A DNA stretch of 64,000 bases from Alloascoidea africana (lineage: Eukaryota; Ascomycota; Alloascoideomycetes; Alloascoideales; Alloascoideaceae), in contig JAKTTT010000015.1 in assembly GCA_030581615.1 (NCBI GenBank), forward strand, positions 372,001-436,000, read 5' to 3'. Position 1 is the first letter of the stretch, and every line of letters begins with the position of its first letter. Below the pieces are notes generated by a model. That model saw only the letters and a list, made by a program, of their open reading frames with translations, was not told the DNA's origin and did no database searches. This document shows, in pieces, positions 10,653 to 20,117 of this stretch. The position numbers were made by a program, and so were the translations under genes.

Positions 10653-11252
10653 TCTAGTTGTTTCTTTTGGTCTCTATAATTGTCATATAGTGCGAACCAC
10701 CTCTCGAAAAGATACTGTTTTGTCCCCGCCTTGCGAGTTACTACGAGTATTCTTGCACGTAAAAGGAGATTGGTCAAGATAGCAAGAATTTCGAGCTTTC
10801 TGCTTCTCTCGCAACCGGGCTTTCAAAATAGTTTTCAGAAAGCAGAGTACTCAGCAGACTGTTGGAGATGTGAAAACATGGGCCAATGTTGATTACGGCG
10901 GGATAAAACCATGGTGAGTGTACGGGTGTTATCACCACGCACATCACGTGGTATTCTAGGGCGGGCTGCAAAAAGTCCGAGATGCCAGGGGTCCTGTTCG
11001 ATTTTGAGGTTTATTTTGTCTGTCGATGTTTCCAAATCCTGCTTTTGTTAAGAATCCGAGCAAGATTGAAATAATATGCCGTGGAGCCACAAACATTATC
11101 AAGTCGTCATAGCCCGACTTGGCAACTTCGATGCTTCAATAATAAAATATACTGACTTCATTTCCATACTCAACTTTTCCATGTTTTATAAGAACCATTG
11201 AGCACAGTAATCCTGTTTCTCCACGGCACTTGTTTAGAACGAAAAGCTCGGG
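10653..11252. other. Divergent intergenic region between PEX3 and the Lam-type gene
   Basis: This 600-bp region serves two divergent genes and holds their promoters. It contains one CACGTG E-box at 10945-10950, a potential site for Cbf1- or Pho4-type bHLH factors. The small open frames overlap on both strands and look random. No tRNA was found. Confidence 0.5.
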
Positions 11253-14120
11253 ATGTGTTGTGACGAAATCGAAAATCCCAGCAGGGGCTTAAGGTTTGGC
11301 TCTTCTGTTGGGAGGCAGATTAAACGCAACTCTATCAATCATCGGTCTTTATCAGCCATACTGAGACCTGGAGAGAGCTCAATTACCCAGGATTTACCAG
11401 AACAACGTACCCTTCCATTCAAAAACATACGTCAAAGGCGTTTCTCACTTAGAAGCCATACCAAGCCGTGGAAACGATGGTCTAAATCAAGGTCCAGCAC
11501 TTCTTTTAGACCAGAGAGTTCAACATGTGACAGAGAAGCTAAAACGTCTGGTACGAGGGATTCTTCGCGGGTTATTGAAGAGCATGTGTTCGACGAGCCG
11601 TATACCAGCATGAGGTCCAAATCGCTGTCCAAATGGTCAATGGAATCTTATGGTAGCACAATACAAGCAGATCGCTCAACAAGCATCTCTACAGAAAAAA
11701 ACGTTTGCAAATGCTCTCTGGTAAGCGAAGTAAGGCAGGACTCAAAGTGTATTACACCAGCAAACTCGTGTGACAATAAAAAACTCTTGGCAGCAGTTCT
11801 TCCCGCGTATCATCCAAAGCGTCTTCATTTGAGGCCAAAAACAATCGTATCTAGAGCAGTTGATTCCGACTCTGAGAAAGAAAAGGAAAACGCTCGAGTT
11901 TCCGGTCTTATGACAATTGCGCACGGCGTTTCAAAAGTACTCTATAATATGTTTTCCGGAATAGCGCCCAAGACAGAGAAAAACGAAGACACAGATCCAA
12001 ATACGCTGGCACAGCATGATCATCGCAACAGTTTTGCTTCCCCTGTGGGCGGAATTTCCTTTTTACCAGTAAAGATGGCACCGACCGAAACGATTGGTAA
12101 GGGTGAGCTTACACTGGCAAGTCTAGGTTTGACACCAGAGTCAAGTGGCACATCTCCAAGACTTGGCGCTGGACATGGCGATGAGATTGAGTTTTGCGGA
12201 AGTCCACGGATGTCATTGCCTAGTCCTGCCCCAGGAACATCTTCTATAACCACGATGGGCTCCCTGATATATCCATCTTCACCCTCTCTTTCTTCTTCTA
12301 GTTTGTCTGAGTTTCGCACTTCAACCCCATCTTTTCCTAATTTCAACAACGACTATAGCACTGGCATTTTCTCCTCGCCTTTTATGAATCAGATATCGAT
12401 GTGTTCTGAGTGGAACAATAATACCGAATTATTGACACAACTTCCTACTATTGATATTGCTAGTACTGAGACAATGGCTTTTGAACAGCCCAGTATTGGC
12501 AATGAAAAGACCACAAAAGCGCCTGTGGCTGGAATGCAATTTGCCAAAGAGAAAAGAAATAAGGAGTTTCATACTCTATTTAAAAACATTCCTTCACAGG
12601 AAAAGCTCTTGAATGAGTTCTCCTGTGCCCTACACAAGGAAATATTACTACAAGGGAGACTTTATGTTTCTGCGAATTTTGTTTCATTTTACTCAAATAT
12701 TTTCGGATATATCACTACCATGGTGATTCCACTTGAAAATCTCCTTCAGGTACAAAAGAAACTGACATATGGGATTTTCCCAAATGGAATAACTTTCAAA
12801 AGTTTGCACAAAACTTATGTATTTGCCAGCTTCCTTTCCAGAGATTCGGCTTTTGATTATATAACAGATGTCTGGAGAGGAGCTATCGATGATAGTCTCC
12901 GCAATTTTCCTGCTCAAGAATCCACAATAGCAGACAATAAGTATAGCTTAATGCAGAGTGACTTTTCCGATTCAGAGGATGATGGCTATAACGAAAACTA
13001 TTTCCTGACAAATGACGAGGAATTATCTGACAGTAATGAAAGCTACAAAGAAATGCATGCAAGTCTTGAGTTTGAACCCGAAATGCACGATAGTACCCCA
13101 ATACTGGAAATCATGGCAGGATGTAAATGGCCAGAAACGCATGCTCCAACTACTATACCTTTCAGGATTCTTTCTTCAACGAATGGACGACAGTTGTGTG
13201 ATGAACTGATAGAAGCGCCCCTTGGAATGGTGTTTAACCTTGTGTTTGGACTTGACGTCTCATTTAGGAATCAGTATTTTGATCAGTTGAAAAGATACAC
13301 TTTGCCGGAGATTTCAGAATATGCAATTAACGAGAAGGGCAAGTTGAGCAGGGAGTATCGATTTTCCAAACTCTGCCCCTTTTTTGAGTCAAAAGCTTTT
13401 GCAAAATTCCAAGTATTTGAGCATATTGAGACTCAAGACTTCAATGACCACTGTCATGTTATTGTTCGTACAAAAGTTAAAGAAGCTGGCACGAAAGGAT
13501 TCTTAAGAGCTCATGAAGATTTCTACTTTAGTTGGGGAGCAAACAACAGCACACGATTGATATCCTATTGTTCGATAGAGGGGTCCCACCAAATTAACGA
13601 AAACGAGTTTATGGATGAACAGTTGGAAAACACGAACCTCTTGTTGAAAATGCTTCGCAGCCATGAAACAATTCTTAAAAGAAAAAGCGAAAGAATTTCA
13701 TACGGGAGAATGAAATACATTCCTACACGAATGCTACAAACTATACAGAATATTTCTTCCTTACACCAACAACTCTGTTCACTTTTAGTATACACGCTTG
13801 TGATGGTTTTTGTTAGCACACTACTTTTGATCTCATTTGAACTTCTATTTTCAACCTCTGAACTGTCTCTAGCGAAGCAGGAAGGGCAAGCACCCAAAAT
13901 GCTCGATGGTAATGCTGCTTCTTTGCGCACTTCCATTTCCAAGGCAGATAGCTATTGCTTGGGAAATAGAAGGCGACACAGAACACAGACCAGTGATCGA
14001 GAGAGCCCGTACGAGGAAATCTTTAAGAAATATACCCTCTGGGAGCTTGACAAGTACATCAATCTGTACCAGACGAGGCTAGATGTGCTGAGAACGGCAC
14101 TAGAACTACAGCCCTCATAA
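11253..14120 (+). CDS. Lam/GRAMD1-family sterol transfer protein (GRAM plus VASt-like domains, C-terminal membrane anchor)
   Basis: The protein is 955 aa, starting MCCDE. A long, low-complexity Ser-rich N-terminus runs to about residue 430. A GRAM domain follows (about 445-545), with the core HKEILLQGRLYVSANFVSFY. A VASt/StART-like region spans about 645-800 (ELIEAPLGMVFNLVFGLD and later KGFLRAHEDFYFSW). A single hydrophobic helix at about 839-867 would anchor it in the ER, and a short charged tail with possible coiled coil ends the protein. Proteins with this order (yeast Lam1-6/Ysp1/Ysp2, animal GRAMD1) move sterol between plasma membrane and ER at contact sites. Which paralogue this matches cannot be told. 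The long N-terminal extension is typical of the larger Lam proteins. Confidence 0.85.
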   Translation: MCCDEIENPSRGLRFGSSVGRQIKRNSINHRSLSAILRPGESSITQDLPEQRTLPFKNIRQRRFSLRSHTKPWKRWSKSRSSTSFRPESSTCDREAKTSGTRDSSRVIEEHVFDEPYTSMRSKSLSKWSMESYGSTIQADRSTSISTEKNVCKCSLVSEVRQDSKCITPANSCDNKKLLAAVLPAYHPKRLHLRPKTIVSRAVDSDSEKEKENARVSGLMTIAHGVSKVLYNMFSGIAPKTEKNEDTDPNTLAQHDHRNSFASPVGGISFLPVKMAPTETIGKGELTLASLGLTPESSGTSPRLGAGHGDEIEFCGSPRMSLPSPAPGTSSITTMGSLIYPSSPSLSSSSLSEFRTSTPSFPNFNNDYSTGIFSSPFMNQISMCSEWNNNTELLTQLPTIDIASTETMAFEQPSIGNEKTTKAPVAGMQFAKEKRNKEFHTLFKNIPSQEKLLNEFSCALHKEILLQGRLYVSANFVSFYSNIFGYITTMVIPLENLLQVQKKLTYGIFPNGITFKSLHKTYVFASFLSRDSAFDYITDVWRGAIDDSLRNFPAQESTIADNKYSLMQSDFSDSEDDGYNENYFLTNDEELSDSNESYKEMHASLEFEPEMHDSTPILEIMAGCKWPETHAPTTIPFRILSSTNGRQLCDELIEAPLGMVFNLVFGLDVSFRNQYFDQLKRYTLPEISEYAINEKGKLSREYRFSKLCPFFESKAFAKFQVFEHIETQDFNDHCHVIVRTKVKEAGTKGFLRAHEDFYFSWGANNSTRLISYCSIEGSHQINENEFMDEQLENTNLLLKMLRSHETILKRKSERISYGRMKYIPTRMLQTIQNISSLHQQLCSLLVYTLVMVFVSTLLLISFELLFSTSELSLAKQEGQAPKMLDGNAASLRTSISKADSYCLGNRRRHRTQTSDRESPYEEIFKKYTLWELDKYINLYQTRLDVLRTALELQPS

Positions 14121-14207
14121 GTCGAAACCACGAATTGGCTGAGCAGTATGGGTGTAGCAATACAACATCGGTTGAGCCAGGAGGACTAGAGTGCCATCGC
14201 AAACACA

Positions 14208-14633
14208 ATGTACCGCAGCAGAACGCCCAGTGCTTTGAAACAGAACCCTGTAAGAGAATAATACGCTGGGGAAGGGGACGCTGTGCGTTGGCAGTTTGTT
14301 AACAACAATGTTCAGGAGACCATAAAGAAAAGAATAGACAGAAAGACTGCGAGGTTGGAAGAGCTGAAGAAAGAACGCGAAGAGCGCAAAAAAGATTTGG
14401 GGTGCGGCCAAAACCTACTTCTTATTTAGACATGCCTCAATGGACTAACCATCGTAGATTGAAATAGAGACGTTGATGAAGCAGAGATTGTGAAAAGACA
14501 TGTAAAGCTTCTACATGAATACAATGAGATCAAAGACGTGGCGATGGGAATGATCAATATGATTGCAGACCAGCGGAAGATACGAATGCAGGACGTGATG
14601 GAGGAAATGGGCATCGACCCCGAAGACCAGTGA
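14208..14633 (+). CDS. SAE3: Sae3/Swi5-type recombination mediator subunit, three small exons
   Basis: Swi5/Sae3 forms a small complex with Sfr1/Mei5 that loads and stabilises Rad51 or Dmc1 filaments in recombination. Exons are 14208-14249, 14316-14401 and 14468-14633, encoding 97 aa (S. cerevisiae Sae3 is about 91). Exon 2 is a Lys/Glu-rich coiled coil. Exon 3 carries VKRHVKLLHEYNEIKDVA and the C-terminal MIADQRKIRMQDV, the Swi5 signature. Intron 1 is CCT|GTAAGA ... TTCAG|GAG. Intron 2 uses an unusual GTGCGG donor, a GACTAAC branch site and the second of two AGs; the first AG would bring a stop into frame. The stop codon lies inside a GACCAGT repeat. Its position between two larger genes means it is easily missed in ORF-based annotation. 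Confidence 0.85.
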
Positions 14634-14652
14634 CCAGTGACCAGTGACCAGT
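14625..14652 (+). repeat. Four perfect tandem copies of GACCAGT across the SAE3 stop codon
   Basis: The heptamer GACCAGT is repeated exactly four times. The last codons and stop of SAE3 (GAC CAG TGA) are the first copy and a base or two of the next. Because the unit length is not a multiple of three, TGA recurs in all frames, so gain or loss of a copy would not extend the protein. Confidence 0.95.
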
Positions 14653-14883
14653 TTGAGTATCAATATCAGTATCCATAACAGACCTAGTGCTAGAAAAGTT
14701 AGCTGTGTTTATTTGTGCTATTTGCTGCCAGAAGTGACGAAAACGCTAATGGACCCGCTTGAGGGATGGTTGTAACTCCCACCGCACTTTAAAATTGCCA
14801 CTCTACGTTCTTTCTTCTCCATATATATCCAGATCACCATCATCGCACAACTCGCAATTCGAGCACGGCTCTTCTAAGACAGC

Positions 14884-16455
14884 ATGGAGGAGCGTATTGA
14901 CAACTTTCTGTCGATCACGAGTACAACCGACCGTGACAATGCAAAGCAGTATTTGGAGGTCGCTAATGATAATCTAGAGACGGCCCTGACTCTATTCTTT
15001 GAAAACGATGGAAAGTCTCTTACGGGGTCTGGTCTCGGAAGCTCCTCGGCCCAACCCCACGGAATCGCAACCGACGAAACTGAAGACGCAGAGTTAGCTG
15101 CCAGACTTCAAAATGAAGCTTACAATGAAGGTGGAGCAGACGATCATGTTCGTGAACGTATTGCCCCTGTTAGAGAAACCCTGATCGACAGCATGCCTGT
15201 TTTTGGAGGTTATAATCATCAGCCAGCCCCAATAGCTCGTAATCCTATTTTCAATCAGGACCCAATGGAACTATTAAGAAACAACACTAGAACCCAGCTG
15301 CGGGCGAGGCAGCTGCAACAGGAGCGACACCAAAATGAAATGAGGTGGAGTTCGAATGACCATGGGGGAGAAGAAGACGAGGACGAGGACGATGACGACG
15401 CATTAGAAGAAACAGATTTATATCCAGAAGAGGAAGAGGAAGACGATTACGAATACAGTGGATTATCAGCGGCGCAAGAGCGGCTGGCTAGAATATTTAG
15501 ACCGCCGCTTGATCTCATCACGAGTGCTGACTTGGTATCGGCAAAGAGCATTGCGAGAAGACAAAAGAAGTGGATTTTGATAAATTTACAGGACCCAACA
15601 GAATTTCAGTGTCAAGTACTAAACCGAGATTTTTGGTCAGACCAAGAGGTGAAAGGGGTTGTTAGGGAAAATTTCATCTTTTTACAGTACACAAGACACA
15701 CCGAGCTTGGATCAAGTTATGAGAACTTTTATCCACTGGAGAAGATGCCTCATATTGCCATCTTGGATCCTATCACAGGAGAACGACTGAAAATTTGGAG
15801 TAAAGTGCCAGATGTTGCTGGTTGGATGGAAGAAGTTTTTGACTTTTTGGCAAGATTCAGCCTAGAGCAGGGAAGCAAAAACCCAATAGTGTCCCACAAA
15901 TCCAAACCAAAGATTGATTCCCTAACAGAGGAACAACAAATTGACATGGCAATAAGACAATCCCTTAAAGGAAAAGATCAAGATGAATCGGACGATGAAG
16001 ACGTTATAATTCATGATACTAATGGGTCAAAGTCAGGTCAAGTTGCGGGCACTTCTTCCGCACACGCCATTGCCGTAGACTCAGATCTTGAAGAAGAGGA
16101 AGAGGAAGAGGAGGATACTGCAGATACCTCTCAGGTAGACGAAGAGGATCTTTCACAAGAAGATATCTTTGCATCGATTCTAGCTATTGATCACCCTGAA
16201 CCTGCACATGATCCAAAAACCACAACGCGAATTCAGATTCGCTTGGGAGATGGTACCAGAATTGTGAGACGGATATCTCTATCAGATACAGTACGGTCCA
16301 TATATGAAACGATCAAAGCAAACGTGGAGCAAGTGAAGAACAACAAATATTTCATCCTAACAAGTGAAAGAAAGAAACTTATCGATATATTGGATCAAAC
16401 TGTTCTAGAAGCGGGACTAAAGAATTCTGTGATTTTACTGGAGCTTATGGATTAG
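14884..16455 (+). CDS. UBX5: UBX-domain cofactor of Cdc48, Ubx5-like (UBA-UAS-UIM-UBX)
   Basis: The protein is 523 aa with four recognisable parts. A UBA-like helical bundle lies at about 1-45 (IDNFLSITSTTDRDNAKQYL). An acidic, Asp/Glu-rich linker follows at about 160-190. A thioredoxin-like UAS domain spans about 200-335 (KKWILINLQDPTEFQCQVLN). A ubiquitin-interacting motif sits near 350 (EEQQIDMAIRQSLKG). After a second acidic run, a C-terminal UBX domain covers about 445-523 (IQIRLGDGTRIVRRISLSD). This is the layout of yeast Ubx5 and animal UBXN7, adaptors linking Cdc48/p97 to ubiquitylated substrates and cullin ligases. The start at 14884 gives the full UBA-like domain. Confidence 0.93.
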   Translation: MEERIDNFLSITSTTDRDNAKQYLEVANDNLETALTLFFENDGKSLTGSGLGSSSAQPHGIATDETEDAELAARLQNEAYNEGGADDHVRERIAPVRETLIDSMPVFGGYNHQPAPIARNPIFNQDPMELLRNNTRTQLRARQLQQERHQNEMRWSSNDHGGEEDEDEDDDDALEETDLYPEEEEEDDYEYSGLSAAQERLARIFRPPLDLITSADLVSAKSIARRQKKWILINLQDPTEFQCQVLNRDFWSDQEVKGVVRENFIFLQYTRHTELGSSYENFYPLEKMPHIAILDPITGERLKIWSKVPDVAGWMEEVFDFLARFSLEQGSKNPIVSHKSKPKIDSLTEEQQIDMAIRQSLKGKDQDESDDEDVIIHDTNGSKSGQVAGTSSAHAIAVDSDLEEEEEEEEDTADTSQVDEEDLSQEDIFASILAIDHPEPAHDPKTTTRIQIRLGDGTRIVRRISLSDTVRSIYETIKANVEQVKNNKYFILTSERKKLIDILDQTVLEAGLKNSVILLELMD

Positions 16456-17994
16456 TCAAACTGAACCGCAATGTACTGCTTTATGGATTATAAAGCTTAA
16501 TGATGATCACGACAGATACATATCTGGATGTCCTAAGTCATCAACCCCAGGGTGTCAATATCCCTTATAATGTGTTTATCAATCTGATTTATTTTCGTTT
16601 AGTCAATAGCTCCAGATGGTCACAGTACAAAATACTAAGATTTGAAGTATCATATCACACGTGATGAATCTTTTCGTATCGTATCGTATCGAATAGTAAT
16701 TCTACAATTGCACTCCTTTTTTTCTTCATATTTTCAGGGCAGATCATTGACTATCATTTCATCTTTTGAATGAATATCCCGACTTGTAGCACGGCCATTG
16801 ACTATGTTTTCATCCCAGTCGGAAATCAATTCAAAGACATCATACCACAGCTGCTATATTCCCAACTTTAGCAGCCAAACTCAGCATGATCGTTACCCAA
16901 CATCAGCCCTTGAAACCAAAGAAAATAAAATGCAATTCCTTCACGCTAGAATCCAGGAGTCCTATGCGTTTTCAGATCAATTTGAAAGTAAGAGAATTAC
17001 TGGGAAAACCAATTTTTAGAGTATTAACTCCAACATAGCTATTCACCTGGCAAAGCTTAGACTGTTGTTCAATAAACCGCTTCACAGCCACTGCCAGTCT
17101 CAACGACATGACTATCACCGATCTTTTCACTTCCAAAGAAGAGGTTTCGACAACCATTCTAGAGTTGAACGTAACAACAACCACTCTCTTTCCTCCTTCA
17201 AACATTTAAATCGCAATTACAATCACCCCCAGTTTTGTTTGAATGACACAGGTTTGCTTACATCTTACTGCGCAAGTGAAGAGAGTAAGTGGCCTTCAAC
17301 CAGAACTACAAATGACAGAACAGCATTCACAAATGTCCCTGAGCTTTTTCCCCCTAACTCAGAAGGGATACCAACTAGTGCAGAGAGTTCCCTTACAAAC
17401 ACAACAACTATTAATAGCGGCAATTGTGGCAATCTCCACTACCAATCATTCAACATTTTACAATGATATCTTGCACAAGTTTAACCCCAATAATTGTTTT
17501 AGGCTTGTTACGAAAAATATGAATGCTGTGTACAGAGCCTTCTCGCTCAGGTTTTTCTGACATCGTCATCATCTACGAATTCTTCATTTATTATTTTTAT
17601 CTTGGCAAAGATGGTCATTTTGGGAAACTGATTTCTGTGTGACTGCTAGAAGTATACTTTGATCTCTTTGTTCATCTATGCATTGGGGTTCACTTTTTGG
17701 TTGGCTTTTTCAAATGAAATGCTCTTTAAGCAAGCTTGTTTTTTGTTTTTTTTTGATTTCAGGAAATATTATTGGATTTTGAAGTCAGGAGAACTTGAAT
17801 GTAAATGGAAAATAATGCAGACAATTGGTTACATAGTGATCATCAAAACATGAAATACATCATGTAAACCTATTATTGTTGGGTTTAAGTACAATCGAGA
17901 TCTTTCATATTGATCAGCTAACTTATTCGTACCTTCTAGAGCACTTAAAACCTATGATGGCAATCTATTTACATGAGTTTTGCAAAACGGTCAG
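16456..17994. other. 1.5-kb intergenic region with no convincing gene; possible decayed Ser/Thr-rich frame
   Basis: Gene ends converge here (UBX5 + and PET112 -), so no promoter is required, yet the gap is long for this genome. Around 17060-17470 all three plus frames stay open for 30-130 codons and two are Thr/Ser/Asn-rich, but none continues into the others or matches a family I know. It may be a dead gene or chance. A (CGTAT)3 run lies at 16675-16691 and a CACGTG at 16658-16663. Confidence 0.35.
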
Positions 17995-19623
17995 CTATTT
18001 ATCAGCATGTATAAGCTCCAACAACCGCTTCTCAAATAATGAAGCATCGATCTTTCCTTCACTCGCCTTCATTGCCCTTCCAATTAACGATTTTATAGCA
18101 TTTGGACGTTTTCCACTTTTAATTTGAGAAACGATAGACTCATTATTCTCCAGTATCTCTTTACATATCTCTGTGATCTTTGAAGCCAGTTCTTCAGAGT
18201 CCTCAACTGCACCACTTTCGAGGCCGTATTCTAAGATCAGGTCTGAGATTGGCTTTTCCAAATCCTCTGGCGTGTTCAAAAGATGCGTTAAAAGAAGTTT
18301 GGCAGTCGTTATTGTTATTGCTTTTTGATGGACTTGAATGATCAAGTCGCCTAGTTTGGTAGCGGGTATAATGTCTGGATGAAACTTTGTGTTAATTTTT
18401 GTTAAACTTCCAAGAAGTTCATGAACGACCCAGTTACCTGGCGCCTTTGGTGCTACGCCGTGTTTATCTACTGTATAATCATAAAGATGAAAGTAGTAAG
18501 ACACAAGATCGGGGGTTTGCATCAGAGTTCTGGCATCTTTCAGACGTAATGAGTAAGGTTTCGTAAGCAGTCTTCTGAGAATTGAGTCTGGCAACTCGGG
18601 AAGTCCAGCTCGAACCTGGTCTATTGCTCCTGGATCGAGTACAATTGGCTCTAACTCTGGATCTGGCATGTACCGGTAATCTACAGCGTCCTCTTTCCCT
18701 CTTAGCTTCGATGTAGTCTTTTTAATTGCGTCCCACCCTCGTGTTTCTCGTTCAATCGTTACGCCGTCTTCCATTAATCGGGCCTGGCGCTTGAACTCGT
18801 ATTTTATGGCGTTTGAAACTGCACTTGTACTAGAAATGTTTTTGATCTCACATCGTTCTCCATCATTTACGGAAACGTTAACATCAACTCTCATTGCACC
18901 GGTTTCAAGGTCACCAGAGCAAACACCTAGATGACGCAAAAGAGTCTGTAGCTTTTTAACAAACTGCTTAGCACCTTCGGCATCTGGGATATCTGGACTC
19001 GTAACAATTTCAATCAAGGGGGTATTTGTTCGATTCAAATCTATCTTGGAAAGCTCCTGCTGGCCCTGATTAGCACTACTATTCTCAGCCTCAAAGTAGG
19101 TAGACTTGCCAGTATCCTGCTCTATTTGTACCTGTATAATATGAACACCAAATGGCTTCTTTACACCGTCATGCTCAAACAACTCAAGCTTCCCGTTTGT
19201 AGCTACAGGCTGATAATGTTGTGTAATTTGATACCCAGCTGGCTGATCACCATAAAAATAATGCTTTCGATCAAAAGTTGAAAAGGGATGAATTGTGCAA
19301 TCAAGAGAGGCACAAGCTCTTAGAGCATAGAGAAGGGCTTCATTATTTAACTTTGGTTGGGTTCCCGGCAGTGCAACATCATAAAAGGAGACTTGAGAAT
19401 TGGGAATTTCGTGAAACGATGTGTTTGAGCCAGAGAACAGTTTTGCATTGGTCTTCAGTTGGGCATGGATCTCAAGTCCGCACTTTAGTTTGTAATTGCC
19501 AAAATCGACGGAAGCTTTGGAATTGCTTTTTGACTTGGCAGCCAAGCTTCTATAAGTAGAAAAAAGTTTAGAATGATGTTTTGGCCGCGCCCAGAGCCAA
19601 TTTCGAGATAAATGTCCCAGCAT
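17995..19623 (-). CDS. PET112: Mitochondrial glutamyl-tRNA(Gln) amidotransferase subunit B
   Basis: GatB, with GatA/Her2 and GatF in yeast mitochondria, converts Glu-tRNA(Gln) to Gln-tRNA(Gln). The protein is 542 aa in one exon, almost the same length as S. cerevisiae Pet112 (541). The N-terminus is basic and Ser-rich, as in a mitochondrial presequence. KLKCGLEIHAQLKTNAKLFS opens the kinase-like domain, with YFYGDQPAGYQITQ, GVHIIQVQIEQDTGKS and DVNVSVND following in the usual order. The C-terminal helical YqeY-like tail runs to the end. The ATG at 19623 precedes the presequence. It is divergent from NUP170 across about 490 bp. Confidence 0.96.
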   Translation of the reverse strand: MLGHLSRNWLWARPKHHSKLFSTYRSLAAKSKSNSKASVDFGNYKLKCGLEIHAQLKTNAKLFSGSNTSFHEIPNSQVSFYDVALPGTQPKLNNEALLYALRACASLDCTIHPFSTFDRKHYFYGDQPAGYQITQHYQPVATNGKLELFEHDGVKKPFGVHIIQVQIEQDTGKSTYFEAENSSANQGQQELSKIDLNRTNTPLIEIVTSPDIPDAEGAKQFVKKLQTLLRHLGVCSGDLETGAMRVDVNVSVNDGERCEIKNISSTSAVSNAIKYEFKRQARLMEDGVTIERETRGWDAIKKTTSKLRGKEDAVDYRYMPDPELEPIVLDPGAIDQVRAGLPELPDSILRRLLTKPYSLRLKDARTLMQTPDLVSYYFHLYDYTVDKHGVAPKAPGNWVVHELLGSLTKINTKFHPDIIPATKLGDLIIQVHQKAITITTAKLLLTHLLNTPEDLEKPISDLILEYGLESGAVEDSEELASKITEICKEILENNESIVSQIKSGKRPNAIKSLIGRAMKASEGKIDASLFEKRLLELIHADK

Positions 19624-20117
19624 GAGGGGAGTGAGTATAATGGCAAGCCATCTTCAAAAGCCTAAACATGCTGACATTGTTCAGAACACTCCCTTGAGGA
19701 AACCATTATTACTAGTACCACCTAGCTAAGCGATACATCTACTCTAAGATTACAGTATAAACGTTTTATAAAAAACAATGCTTTAAATAAACCTTTGTAA
19801 CTCTTTTTCTGTCTCTACTCAAGAGAATACAGGTTCTTCTCCTACTATGCCCGTGCCACAATGTACGGGAATGGCGTAAAACACGGGCCGCTCTCTCTTT
19901 CATTTTTCGTCCAACATAACATAAACATTGAAAATCTCCAAACCTACTTGTACCACCATTCTTTGGGAATTTTTGCCATAAGAGCAGGTCAGCCCCATCA
20001 CCACATCCTCGTGTAAATTGGTTTGCTCAAACGCGTTTCAATTTTTTTTGATAGCATCTATTGGTAGGCGGTCACGGCATTGATACATTACCGTTCCCCA
20101 ATTACCCTGGACCTGCA
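19624..20117. other. Divergent promoter region of PET112 and NUP170
   Basis: This 494-bp spacer lies between two divergently transcribed genes. An open frame extends upstream of the NUP170 ATG only as far as a TTG at 20061. No repeats or RNA genes were seen. Confidence 0.5.

Noticed and set aside
20061-20117. Upstream extension of NUP170 to a TTG
   Set aside because: Not an ATG; the ATG at 20118 gives a normal-length protein.
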